Shown piece after piece: positions 1 to 5,773 of a DNA stretch of 15,250 bases. The notes under the pieces are model-generated. The model did not search any database. It was given only the letters and a program-made list of their open reading frames with translations, and was not told the DNA's origin. Every line of letters starts with the position of its first letter. The stretch's first letter is position 1. Source of the stretch: DASVFB01 sp045806505 (lineage in GTDB: Bacteria > Actinomycetota > Thermoleophilia > Gaiellales > Gaiellaceae); the NCBI GenBank assembly GCA_045806505.1, contig JBJMJE010000315.1, positions 1 to 15,250 of the forward strand, in the 5' to 3' direction. The translations under genes and the position numbers were made by a program.

Positions 1-1202
1 TCGTCGCCGCCCATCCGATACGCCGTGCCGTGGCCTTCGACGAAGAGGCGAAGCTTGTCGCCCAGCCGGCTCAACAGCATGTCGCCGGCCGGATGCCCGA
101 ACGCGTCGTTGTACTGCTTGAACCCGTTGAGGTCGAAGAGCGCGAGGAGGCTGGGCGTCCGGGCTTCGAATGTCTCTTCGAGGTCGTCGAGCAACTTGCG
201 CCGGTTGCCGAGAGCGGTGAGCACGTCCGTCCTCGCCTCGTGGCGCGAGCCGACGAGCATCTGCCTGTTCTCTCCGAAGGTCATCGCGAGGCGCGCGATG
301 ACCGCGAGGATCGCCGCCGTCGCGATCACGAGCGAGAGTGGGTTGACGTGACGGAAGTTGCCGTAGACGAGCACGCCGAGCGCGAGCAGGCCGAAAGCGA
401 TCGGCGCGCTGTGCACCGCCCAGCCCTCGAGGCGCGCGCGGCAGGAGCGGACGCTCGGCTGCCACGCCGCCCACGCGAGCAGCACGCAGCCGCCGACCCA
501 GCCGAGATCGGTCGGGCCGCCGGCCACGTAGGAGTCGGCCGCCGTCTGGAAGAGATAGAGACAGTCGCTGACGGAGAAGACGAGCAGGCCCGCGGCGAAC
601 AGGCCCCACGCACGGCCGATCCGCCACCCCGAGACGGCGAGCACGCACACGACGAGCGCGATCATCGTCAGGTCGGCGAGCGGGTAGGAGAGGTTCGTGG
701 CGACCGCGGCCTTGGAGCCGCTGGTCGCGTCGAGCACGGCCTGGAACACGACGGCGGTGCCGACGGCGGCGACCGCGAGGCTGGCGATGACGCCGTCCAG
801 CCAGAAACTGCGGCGGATGCCCCCCATGCGCGAGTGCAACAACAGCAGAAGCGCGACGTAGAACGGCGGGTAGACCGCGAGCCAGAACGCGTCGGCGAGG
901 GACGGGTACGGGGGCGCCGGAAGGTCGACGTACGCGAACGTCCAGATCGTGTTGCCGACTCCCCACGAGACGACTGCGGCGCCGATCAGGATCCAGGCAA
1001 GCCGCTCGCTCCTCCGCGACCAGCCGCGCGCGATGCAGACGACGCCGGCCGCGACGACGAGGCCGTTGTACAGCCAGTAGACGACGAAGTGCTGCAGCGA
1101 CGGGCTGACGTGCAACGTGAACTGGAGCACGCATGCGGCCAGCGCGGCAGTGATCGCGACGAGCGCGACGCTCGCTCTCCGGCTCTCGGGCAACAGCCGC
1201 AT
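1..1202 (-). CDS. Membrane-anchored GGDEF diguanylate cyclase, 3' part off-window
   Basis: Reading the minus strand from an ATG at 1202 gives 400 uninterrupted codons that run off the window edge. Residues 1-310 are a string of about nine or ten hydrophobic helices, so this is a polytopic membrane sensor or anchor. The GGDEF domain follows: DVLTALGNRRKL at about 326-337, then LFDLNGFKQYNDAFGHPAGD with the metal-binding Asp of 'FDLNGF', then RMGGD at the edge. The next codon begins GA, so it is Glu or Asp and fits GGDEF/GGDDF. The family makes cyclic di-GMP from two GTP at the cytoplasmic face of the membrane. The active-site E/D-F, any inhibitory site details and any EAL domain lie outside the window. 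The gene is divergent from the GntR gene at 1319. I see no strong Shine-Dalgarno sequence before the ATG. The family call is firm; the signal sensed is unknown. Confidence 0.88.
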   Translation of the reverse strand, partial: MRLLPESRRASVALVAITAALAACVLQFTLHVSPSLQHFVVYWLYNGLVVAAGVVCIARGWSRRSERLAWILIGAAVVSWGVGNTIWTFAYVDLPAPPYPSLADAFWLAVYPPFYVALLLLLHSRMGGIRRSFWLDGVIASLAVAAVGTAVVFQAVLDATSGSKAAVATNLSYPLADLTMIALVVCVLAVSGWRIGRAWGLFAAGLLVFSVSDCLYLFQTAADSYVAGGPTDLGWVGGCVLLAWAAWQPSVRSCRARLEGWAVHSAPIAFGLLALGVLVYGNFRHVNPLSLVIATAAILAVIARLAMTFGENRQMLVGSRHEARTDVLTALGNRRKLLDDLEETFEARTPSLLALFDLNGFKQYNDAFGHPAGDMLLSRLGDKLRLFVEGHGTAYRMGGD

Positions 1203-1228
1203 GGAACGCTTATCGGCCGCCCCCGGCT

Positions 1229-1278
1229 CCGGCGGCCACCCGAAAGGGGTAGGCGAATGTCCGCCGGCCGTCGTCGGC
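1229..1278 (+). promoter_or_regulatory. Possible structured RNA or operator element between divergent genes
   Basis: In the spacer between the cyclase and GntR genes, CCGGCGG (1229-1235) is the exact inverted complement of CCGCCGG (1261-1267). It encloses a small hairpin, ACCC (1238-1241) with GGGT (1247-1250), closing a GAAAG loop. A further hairpin, GCCG-TCGT-CGGC (1267-1278), follows at once. The GAAA-type loop only makes sense on the plus strand, that is in a GntR leader. The layout loosely recalls c-di-GMP riboswitches, but the conserved core of that class is not present. In DNA this rich in GC such pairings can be chance, so this is a weak call. Confidence 0.22.
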
Positions 1279-1318
1279 GAGAACCGATTTGCGGCGCGGC
1301 AAGAACAACACGGCAGGC

Positions 1319-1600
1319 ATGCCGGCGAACGCGAAAGCGGAGCAGGAGTGGCTCGTCGGAGTGAGCGACACCGTCCGCCGTTCTTCGGGCGTGCGCTATC
1401 GAGCGCTCGCGACTGCCTTGCGGGGCGCGATTGCGAGCGGGGAGCTGCCCGTCGGCGCGAAGCTTCCGTCCGAGCGCGAGCTGGCGCGTCTCCTCTCGAT
1501 CGGGCGCACCACGATCGTCTCCGCGTACAACGTCCTGCAGGCCGAATCGCTGATCGTGGTGAAGCAAGGCGCGGGCACATGGGTCGTTCGTCGTCCGTAG
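1319..1600 (+). CDS. Stand-alone GntR/MocR-type winged-helix DNA-binding protein
   Basis: This is a 93-aa protein. Residues from about 25 to 93 form a complete GntR-type winged helix: YRALATALRGAIASGELPVG, then KLPSERELARLLSIGR with the recognition helix TTIVSAYNVLQ, then the wing VVKQGAGTWV. This wording is closest to the N-terminal domain of MocR-type regulators. Those normally continue for about 350 residues into an aminotransferase-like PLP domain. Here the stop codon comes directly after the wing, and the following 81 bp hold no remnant of that domain. It also lacks the UTRA and FCD domains of other GntR families. It may be a genuine DNA-binding-only regulator, as in small YtrA-like proteins, or a truncated gene. 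The ATG at 1319 is preferred over a TTG at 1289. The gene is on the same strand as the secreted GloVer protein 81 bp downstream, which is a candidate target. Confidence 0.8.
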   Translation: MPANAKAEQEWLVGVSDTVRRSSGVRYRALATALRGAIASGELPVGAKLPSERELARLLSIGRTTIVSAYNVLQAESLIVVKQGAGTWVVRRP

Positions 1601-1658
1601 TTCTCCGCAATGGATCGGTGGTTCCTCCGACGGACGCGTCACGGCCCGGCGCCAGATT

Positions 1659-1673
1659 CTCCTGAACAGGAGG
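1659..1673 (+). promoter_or_regulatory. Shine-Dalgarno within a small hairpin, fixing the GloVer start
   Basis: AGGAGG at 1668-1673 lies 8 nt before the ATG at 1682 and is the best ribosome-binding site in this part of the window. It decides the start in favour of 1682 over an upstream in-frame ATG at 1610. The sequence just before it, CTCCT at 1659-1663, is complementary to AGGAG at 1668-1672 across a GAAC loop. The site could therefore fold on itself, although the stem is only 5-6 bp. Confidence 0.6.
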
Positions 1674-1681
1674 TGGTAGGC

Positions 1682-3190
1682 ATGCGCAGCAAAAGGCTTG
1701 CGTTCGCACTGTCCGTGGCGGCGTTCTGCATCGCGTTTCCGGGTGTCGCCTCGGCAGCTTCATTCACGGTCGTGCACAACTTCACCGGCCCCGATGGTCA
1801 GACTCCGGCCGCAGCGCTCGTCGAGGGCTTCGATGGTTTCCTCTACGGCGTGGCCGGCCACGGCGGCGACTTCACCGTCTTGCCGCCGGACGGTGGCGGC
1901 ACGGCGTTCCGCATCGACGCCCAGGGAACGTTCACGGCGCTTCACAGCTTCGGCGGATTCGAGGGCGCGGTACCGAACAGCTTGATCCTGGGCCGCGACG
2001 GTTTCTTCTACGGGACGGCGACGTACGGCGGTCAGCCGGCGATCTCGCCGCTCGAGCCTGGATTCGGGACGGTCTTCCGCATGGATGCCGCGGGCGCGGT
2101 GAGCGTGCTGCACGTCTTCCCGGCCAACGACGCGGCAGCACATCCGGGGCCGGTCGTGCAGGGCACTGACGGCGCCCTCTACGGAACGGTGTCCGGAGGA
2201 GTCGGAACGTACGGTCACTTCCCCGGCTACGTCTACCGTCTCGACCCGCTGACCGGTGCGTTCCGCCACGTGCACGACTTCGTGATCAGCGACGGAGAGA
2301 ACCCGACCGGACCGCTCTTCCAGGCGGTCGACGGGTTCTTCTACGGCACGACGAACCAGGGAGGGCCGTGGAACAGCGGCGTCGTCTACAGGGTGGACGC
2401 CCTCGGCAACTTCGCGCTCGTGCACAGCCTGTCGCCGTTCTGGCCCGGGGAGGGCTCCGAGCCCAAGGGTGGCGTGATCCAGGCGAGCAACGGCCTCTTC
2501 TACGGCACGACCGAGCTCGGCGGCTACGGCGGCGAGATCTTCCGGACGGACGCTGCCGGGAACTTCGCGGTCATTCACCGCTTCGACGCGTACGCGAGTG
2601 ACGGCTGGAAGCCCGTGAGCGGCCTGATCGAGGCCCGTGACGGCTTCCTCTACGGGACGGCTCCGGTCGGCGGGCTGCCGGTCACCGCTCCCGCGCGCTC
2701 CGGCGTCGTCTACCGCAGCGACAAGGACGGTGCGGTGACCGTCGTGCACACCTTCACCGGCGCCGACGGCTCGAGGCCGCAAGCCGCACTGGTGCAGGCC
2801 GCCGACGGCGGGCTCTACGGCTCGGCGGTGGTCGGCGGCGCCTTTGGGCGCGGTGTGTTGTTCCGCATCGACCCAGCTGTCTCGACACCGCCGCCTGCCG
2901 TCCCGACGGTGACCGACCTGACGCTGACGCCGGCCACGGTAGTCGGCGGACAGACGGCGACGGGGACGGTGACGCTCAGCGGCGCCGCGCCGTCGGGCAA
3001 CGCCGTTGTCACGCTCTCGAGCGGCGACTCCTCGGTCGTCTCCGTCCCGCCGACGGTGACGGTGTCCGCGGGTGCGACGAGCGCGTCGTTCGCGGCTTCG
3101 ACCAAGCGGGTGAAGCGAACGAAGACCGTGAGCATCAGGGCCGGCTTCGACGGCGGCTCCGTGTCGGCGACGCTGACCGTCAGCCGCTGA
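1682..3190 (+). CDS. Secreted GloVer-repeat (TIGR03803-like) protein with C-terminal Ig-like domain
   Basis: This is a 502-aa exported protein. Residues 1-25 are a clear signal peptide: basic MRSKR, a hydrophobic core, and a cleavage motif VASA before ASF. Seven repeats of about 50-65 residues follow, each carrying [DN]G-x-[LF]-YG followed by a GG, and several with a 'VxRxDAxGxF..VHxF' strand pattern. This is the GloVer-type repeat, thought to make a beta-propeller-like fold. From about residue 406 to the end is an Ig-like beta-sandwich domain rich in Thr, Val and Ser, starting near PTVTDLTLTPATVVGG. There is no sortase motif, lipobox or C-terminal membrane helix, so the protein is probably released or loosely held outside the cell. 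Its binding partner or activity is unknown. It lies downstream of the small GntR gene and is followed by a strong hairpin. The repeat family is a confident call; the function is not known. Confidence 0.85.
   Translation: MRSKRLAFALSVAAFCIAFPGVASAASFTVVHNFTGPDGQTPAAALVEGFDGFLYGVAGHGGDFTVLPPDGGGTAFRIDAQGTFTALHSFGGFEGAVPNSLILGRDGFFYGTATYGGQPAISPLEPGFGTVFRMDAAGAVSVLHVFPANDAAAHPGPVVQGTDGALYGTVSGGVGTYGHFPGYVYRLDPLTGAFRHVHDFVISDGENPTGPLFQAVDGFFYGTTNQGGPWNSGVVYRVDALGNFALVHSLSPFWPGEGSEPKGGVIQASNGLFYGTTELGGYGGEIFRTDAAGNFAVIHRFDAYASDGWKPVSGLIEARDGFLYGTAPVGGLPVTAPARSGVVYRSDKDGAVTVVHTFTGADGSRPQAALVQAADGGLYGSAVVGGAFGRGVLFRIDPAVSTPPPAVPTVTDLTLTPATVVGGQTATGTVTLSGAAPSGNAVVTLSSGDSSVVSVPPTVTVSAGATSASFAASTKRVKRTKTVSIRAGFDGGSVSATLTVSR
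1760..2874 (+). repeat. Seven tandem GloVer protein repeats
   Basis: Within the secreted protein the motif [DN]G-x-[LF]-YG recurs seven times: DGFLYG, DGFFYG, DGALYG, DGFFYG, NGLFYG, DGFLYG and DGGLYG. Each is followed a few residues later by GG, usually through a short T/A-rich stretch. Spacing is about 50-65 residues. At the DNA level the copies are diverged (for example ttcttctacgg-type cores), so this is an old protein repeat and not a recent DNA duplication. Seven copies would match a seven-bladed propeller, which is an inference. Confidence 0.75.
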
Positions 3191-3202
3191 ACGCCGCTGC
3201 TA

Positions 3203-3238
3203 CGGCTGCGGAGGAGCCGTGCGGCTCCTCCGCAGCCG
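3203..3238 (+). terminator. Perfect 16-bp hairpin after the GloVer gene
   Basis: CGGCTGCGGAGGAGCC at 3203-3218 pairs perfectly with its complement at 3223-3238 around a 4-nt GTGC loop. It begins 12 nt after the stop codon at 3190 and before the EttA start. No T-run follows, so it is not a textbook intrinsic terminator. Very GC-rich actinobacteria often end transcripts at such hairpins. It probably separates the GloVer transcript from ettA. Confidence 0.7.
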
Positions 3239-3276
3239 AGTCGGTGACCTGGCGCTAGGCGGCTAAGGTGCGCCGC

Positions 3277-4947
3277 GTGGACGAGTACGTCTTCTCGATG
3301 TACCGGGCCGACAAGTTCTACGGCCCCGACCGCCAGGTGCTGGCGAACATCTCGCTGTCGTTCATCCACGGCGCGAAGATCGGCGTCCTGGGGCCGAACG
3401 GCGCCGGGAAGTCGACGCTGCTGCGAATCATGGCCGGCCGCGAGGAGACGTCGAGCGGAGAGGCGCAGCTCGCGCCCGGCGCCACCGTGGGCTTGCTCGA
3501 GCAGGAGCCCGAGCTCGATCCCGCCAAGGACGTGCGCGGCAACGTGGAGGACGGCGTCCGCGAGCTGCGCGACCTGCTCGACTCCTTCGAGGGAATCTCC
3601 ATGCAATTTGCCGAGCCGGACGCCGATTTCGACGCGCTGCTCGAAAAGCAGGCGAAGGTGCAAGAGGAGATCGACCGGCGCGACGGCTGGACGCTCGACT
3701 CGACGCTCGACCGCGCGATGGACGCGCTGCGCCTGCCCGACGCGGACCGCGACGTATCGACGCTCTCCGGCGGCGAGCGGCGGCGCGTCGCCCTCTGCCG
3801 GCTGCTGCTCTCGTCGCCCGACCTGCTCCTGCTCGACGAGCCGACGAACCACCTCGACGCGGAGTCGGTGCGCTGGCTCGAGCGCTTCCTCGCCGAGTAC
3901 AAGGGAACGGTCGTCGCGGTCACCCACGACCGCTACTTCCTCGACAACGTCGCCGGCTGGATCCTCGAGCTCGACCGCGGGCGCGGCATCCCGTTCCAGG
4001 GCAACTACTCGTCATGGCTCGAGCAGAAGCAGGCGCGCCTCGCGGCCGAGGAGAAGCAGGAGTCGGCGCGCAGGCGAACGCTCGCGCGTGAGCTCGAGTG
4101 GGTGCAGATGAGCCCGCGCGCGCGCCACGCGAAGTCGAAGGCGCGGCTCGGATCGTACGAGCGGCTGCTCGCGGAGGAGGACCGCGTGAAGCTCGACCGC
4201 GTCGAGATCCACATCCCGCCGGGGCCGCGGCTGGGCGATCTCGTGCTCGACGCGCAGAGCCTGACGAAAGGCTACGGCGAGCGGCTGCTGTTCGAGGACC
4301 TGAGCTTCTCGCTGCCGCCGGCCGGCATCGTCGGCGTGATCGGGCCGAACGGCGCAGGCAAGACCACGCTCTTCCGCCTGATCGCGGGCGAGGAACAGCC
4401 GGATGCCGGAGACCTCCGCGTCGGCGACACCGTCCAGCTCGCGTACGTCGACCAGTCGCGCGCGTCACTCGATCCCAAGAAGACGGTCTGGAAGGAGATC
4501 AGCGGCGGCCACGAGACGATCGAGCTCGGCAACCGCGAGGTGAACTCGCGGCAGTACACGAGCTGGTTCAACTTCCGCGGCTCGGATCAACAGAAGCCGG
4601 TCGGGCAGCTCTCTGGAGGCGAGCGAAACCGTGTGCACCTCGCGAAGCTCCTCCGGAGCGGCGGCAACGTGCTGCTGCTCGACGAGCCGACGAACGACCT
4701 CGACGTCGACACGCTGCGCGCGCTCGAGGAGGCGTTGCTCGACTTCGCCGGCTGCGCCGTCGTCATCACGCACGATCGCTGGTTCCTCGACCGCGTCGCC
4801 ACGCACGTCCTCGCTTTCGAAGGCGACTCGCAGGTGACGTGGTTCGAGGGCACCTGGGGCGAGTACGCAGATTGGGTCACCGAGACCCGCGGCGCGGACG
4901 CGCTCGAGCCTCATCGCATCAAGTACAAACCGCTCGTTCGCGCCTAG
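3277..4947 (+). CDS. ettA: Energy-dependent translational throttle protein EttA (ABC-F)
   Basis: This is a 556-aa tandem ABC ATPase without membrane segments, almost the same length as E. coli EttA (555 aa). Cassette 1 has Walker A GPNGAGKST (about 39-47), signature LSGGERRRV (about 163) and Walker B LLLLDEPTNHLD. Cassette 2 has GPNGAGKTT (about 356), LSGGERNRVHL (about 445) and VLLLDEPTNDLD. Between them is the charged linker that contacts tRNA (…WLEQKQARLAAEE…). The family binds the ribosomal E site and couples ATP level to the first steps of elongation in the cytoplasm. I chose the GTG at 3277 because it gives MDEYVFSM, matching the usual EttA N terminus, and AAGG lies 8 nt upstream. A GTG at 3268 is also in frame and adds three residues. 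The gene runs tail to tail into the next gene with a 3-bp gap. Confidence 0.95.
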   Translation: MDEYVFSMYRADKFYGPDRQVLANISLSFIHGAKIGVLGPNGAGKSTLLRIMAGREETSSGEAQLAPGATVGLLEQEPELDPAKDVRGNVEDGVRELRDLLDSFEGISMQFAEPDADFDALLEKQAKVQEEIDRRDGWTLDSTLDRAMDALRLPDADRDVSTLSGGERRRVALCRLLLSSPDLLLLDEPTNHLDAESVRWLERFLAEYKGTVVAVTHDRYFLDNVAGWILELDRGRGIPFQGNYSSWLEQKQARLAAEEKQESARRRTLARELEWVQMSPRARHAKSKARLGSYERLLAEEDRVKLDRVEIHIPPGPRLGDLVLDAQSLTKGYGERLLFEDLSFSLPPAGIVGVIGPNGAGKTTLFRLIAGEEQPDAGDLRVGDTVQLAYVDQSRASLDPKKTVWKEISGGHETIELGNREVNSRQYTSWFNFRGSDQQKPVGQLSGGERNRVHLAKLLRSGGNVLLLDEPTNDLDVDTLRALEEALLDFAGCAVVITHDRWFLDRVATHVLAFEGDSQVTWFEGTWGEYADWVTETRGADALEPHRIKYKPLVRA

Positions 4948-4950
4948 AAG

Positions 4951-5490
4951 CTACGCGTCTTCGGTCGAGCCCGGCTCGAGCTCGGGCGACTCCTCGCTCG
5001 GAGGCGGAGGGGCCATCGTGAGGATCGACTCGTGCCCGATCCACTCGTTCATCAACTCGATCCCGTCCGCACGAGCGACGGCTTCGAGCAACGTCCGCGC
5101 CCACGTGTGCTCGAGCAGGATCATCACGGCCGACGTGTTCGGATCGAGCGCCTGCGTGACCCGGAAGATGTCGTCCTCGTCGAAGACGTGCCCGTCTGCG
5201 AGCTCCGCCGCGCCCGCGATCGCGCCTCGGTCGAAACCCTCGGGTCCGCCGGACGCGAAGCCGGCGAGCGCGCCGAAGTACGAGCCGAGGGCCGTCGCCT
5301 CCTCGAAGTCCAGGTCGCTCGCCGTCGCGACGAGCGCCTTCCCCTGCGCGTCCTTGCGCACGACGAGCATGTCGATCACGCGCACGATCCCCTCGCCCTT
5401 CAACCGGTCGAGCTCGGGAAGGATCTCGCCCGTGAAGCGGTTGCCCGGAAAGGCGAGCGTCAGCATCTGGATCGGACCGAGATTCTCCAC
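4951..5490 (-). CDS. DUF1269/DUF6325-like protein of unknown function
   Basis: This is a 179-aa protein starting at a GTG (5490). It opens with the family-like core GPIQMLTLAFPGNRFTGEI, continues with a predicted strand-helix region (IVRVIDMLVVRKDAQGK), and ends its conserved part with LDPNTSAVMILLEHTWARTLLEAV. This resembles DUF6325/DUF1269 proteins of actinobacteria, which have no established biochemical role. Those usually carry a Gly-rich hydrophobic centre. Here the centre (SYFGALAGFASGGPEGFDRG) is only weakly hydrophobic and polar residues interrupt it, so I do not predict a membrane helix. The tail from about 150 is Pro/Glu-rich and probably disordered. There is no signal peptide. It converges on ettA with only 3 bp between stop codons and no hairpin, so the two transcripts must overlap. 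A family-level call is reasonable. Confidence 0.72.
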   Translation of the reverse strand: MENLGPIQMLTLAFPGNRFTGEILPELDRLKGEGIVRVIDMLVVRKDAQGKALVATASDLDFEEATALGSYFGALAGFASGGPEGFDRGAIAGAAELADGHVFDEDDIFRVTQALDPNTSAVMILLEHTWARTLLEAVARADGIELMNEWIGHESILTMAPPPPSEESPELEPGSTEDA

Positions 5491-5524
5491 CCGGCGAGCC
5501 TACACCGCTACCGCGGCGGCGCCG

Positions 5525-5555
5525 GAGGCAGGAGCTGAAGGAGGGCTCCTGCCTC
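5525..5555. repeat. 11-bp perfect inverted repeat in the 283-bp gene-free stretch
   Basis: GAGGCAGGAGC (5525-5535) is followed after 9 nt by its exact complement GCTCCTGCCTC (5545-5555). It lies 35 bp upstream of the DUF6325-like start (5490, minus strand). It could be a hairpin in that gene's leader, an operator, or a second terminator for the minus-strand gene ending at 5774. The rest of 5491-5773 shows no convincing gene: open frames there are antisense or out-of-frame extensions with low-complexity Arg/Ala-rich translations. Confidence 0.45.
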
Positions 5556-5714
5556 GGCGACAAGATCGCGCCTGCTCGGCCGCATCGCCCGGAGCGGAGC
5601 TCGACGGGCGCTGCGACCAAGACACCGCCGGGAGCCGGACGTGCGAAGCGACAGGTTCGGCTCTCGGCGGGCAAGGCAGGTATCACGATCGAACATGACG
5701 CCCACGTTCGCAGA

Positions 5715-5728
5715 GCCGCACGTGCGGC
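5715..5728. promoter_or_regulatory. 14-bp perfect palindrome, possible operator
   Basis: GCCGCACGTGCGGC at 5715-5728 is a perfect palindrome with a central CACGTG. The same heptamer pair, GTGCGGC and GCCGCAC, recurs about 30-50 bp away in the hairpin near 5754-5771. It sits downstream of the AlkZ-like gene and about 225 bp upstream of the DUF6325-like start. It could be a dimeric regulator site or simply part of a GC-rich hairpin. Confidence 0.3.
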
Positions 5729-5753
5729 GGACTGGTGTCGCCCGGCGTGTTGG

Positions 5754-5771
5754 GGTGCGGCCAGCCGCACC
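5754..5771 (-). terminator. Hairpin directly after the AlkZ-like gene
   Basis: On the minus strand the stop codon (5776-5774) is followed after 2 nt by GGTGCGG-CTGG-CCGCACC, a perfect 7-bp stem with a 4-nt loop. No T-run follows. Position and shape fit a terminator for the minus-strand transcript, in line with the T-less hairpin after the GloVer gene. Confidence 0.5.
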
Positions 5772-5773
5772 TT

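Noticed and set aside
1229..1278. c-di-GMP (GEMM) riboswitch next to the GGDEF gene
   Set aside because: The hairpin with GAAA is suggestive, but the conserved core around it (such as the GGGACGCAAAGCC-like segment) is absent; kept only as an unnamed structure.
30..1364. Long plus-strand open frame opposite the GGDEF gene
   Set aside because: Its translation is Arg/Glu/Ala/Asp low-complexity, as expected antisense to a GC-rich gene; the minus-strand GGDEF protein has real motifs.
1319..1600. GntR protein as the DasR regulator of the sugar operon
   Set aside because: It lacks the UTRA ligand domain of DasR, is MocR-like in its helix, and lies about 10 kb away on the other side of unrelated genes.
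3268..3276. Alternative GTG start of ettA at 3268
   Set aside because: It adds only MRR before the conserved family N terminus and has a poorer ribosome-binding site; still possible.
1760..3927. Minus-strand open frames opposite the GloVer and ettA genes
   Set aside because: Translations are Arg/Val/Glu-rich without motifs, while the plus-strand genes have signal peptide, repeats and ABC motifs.
5691..5711. CGAAC...GTTCG resembling a LexA (SOS) box near the AlkZ-like gene
   Set aside because: The half-sites are 11 bp apart, whereas the actinobacterial box has 4 bp, and it lies downstream of the repair-like gene.
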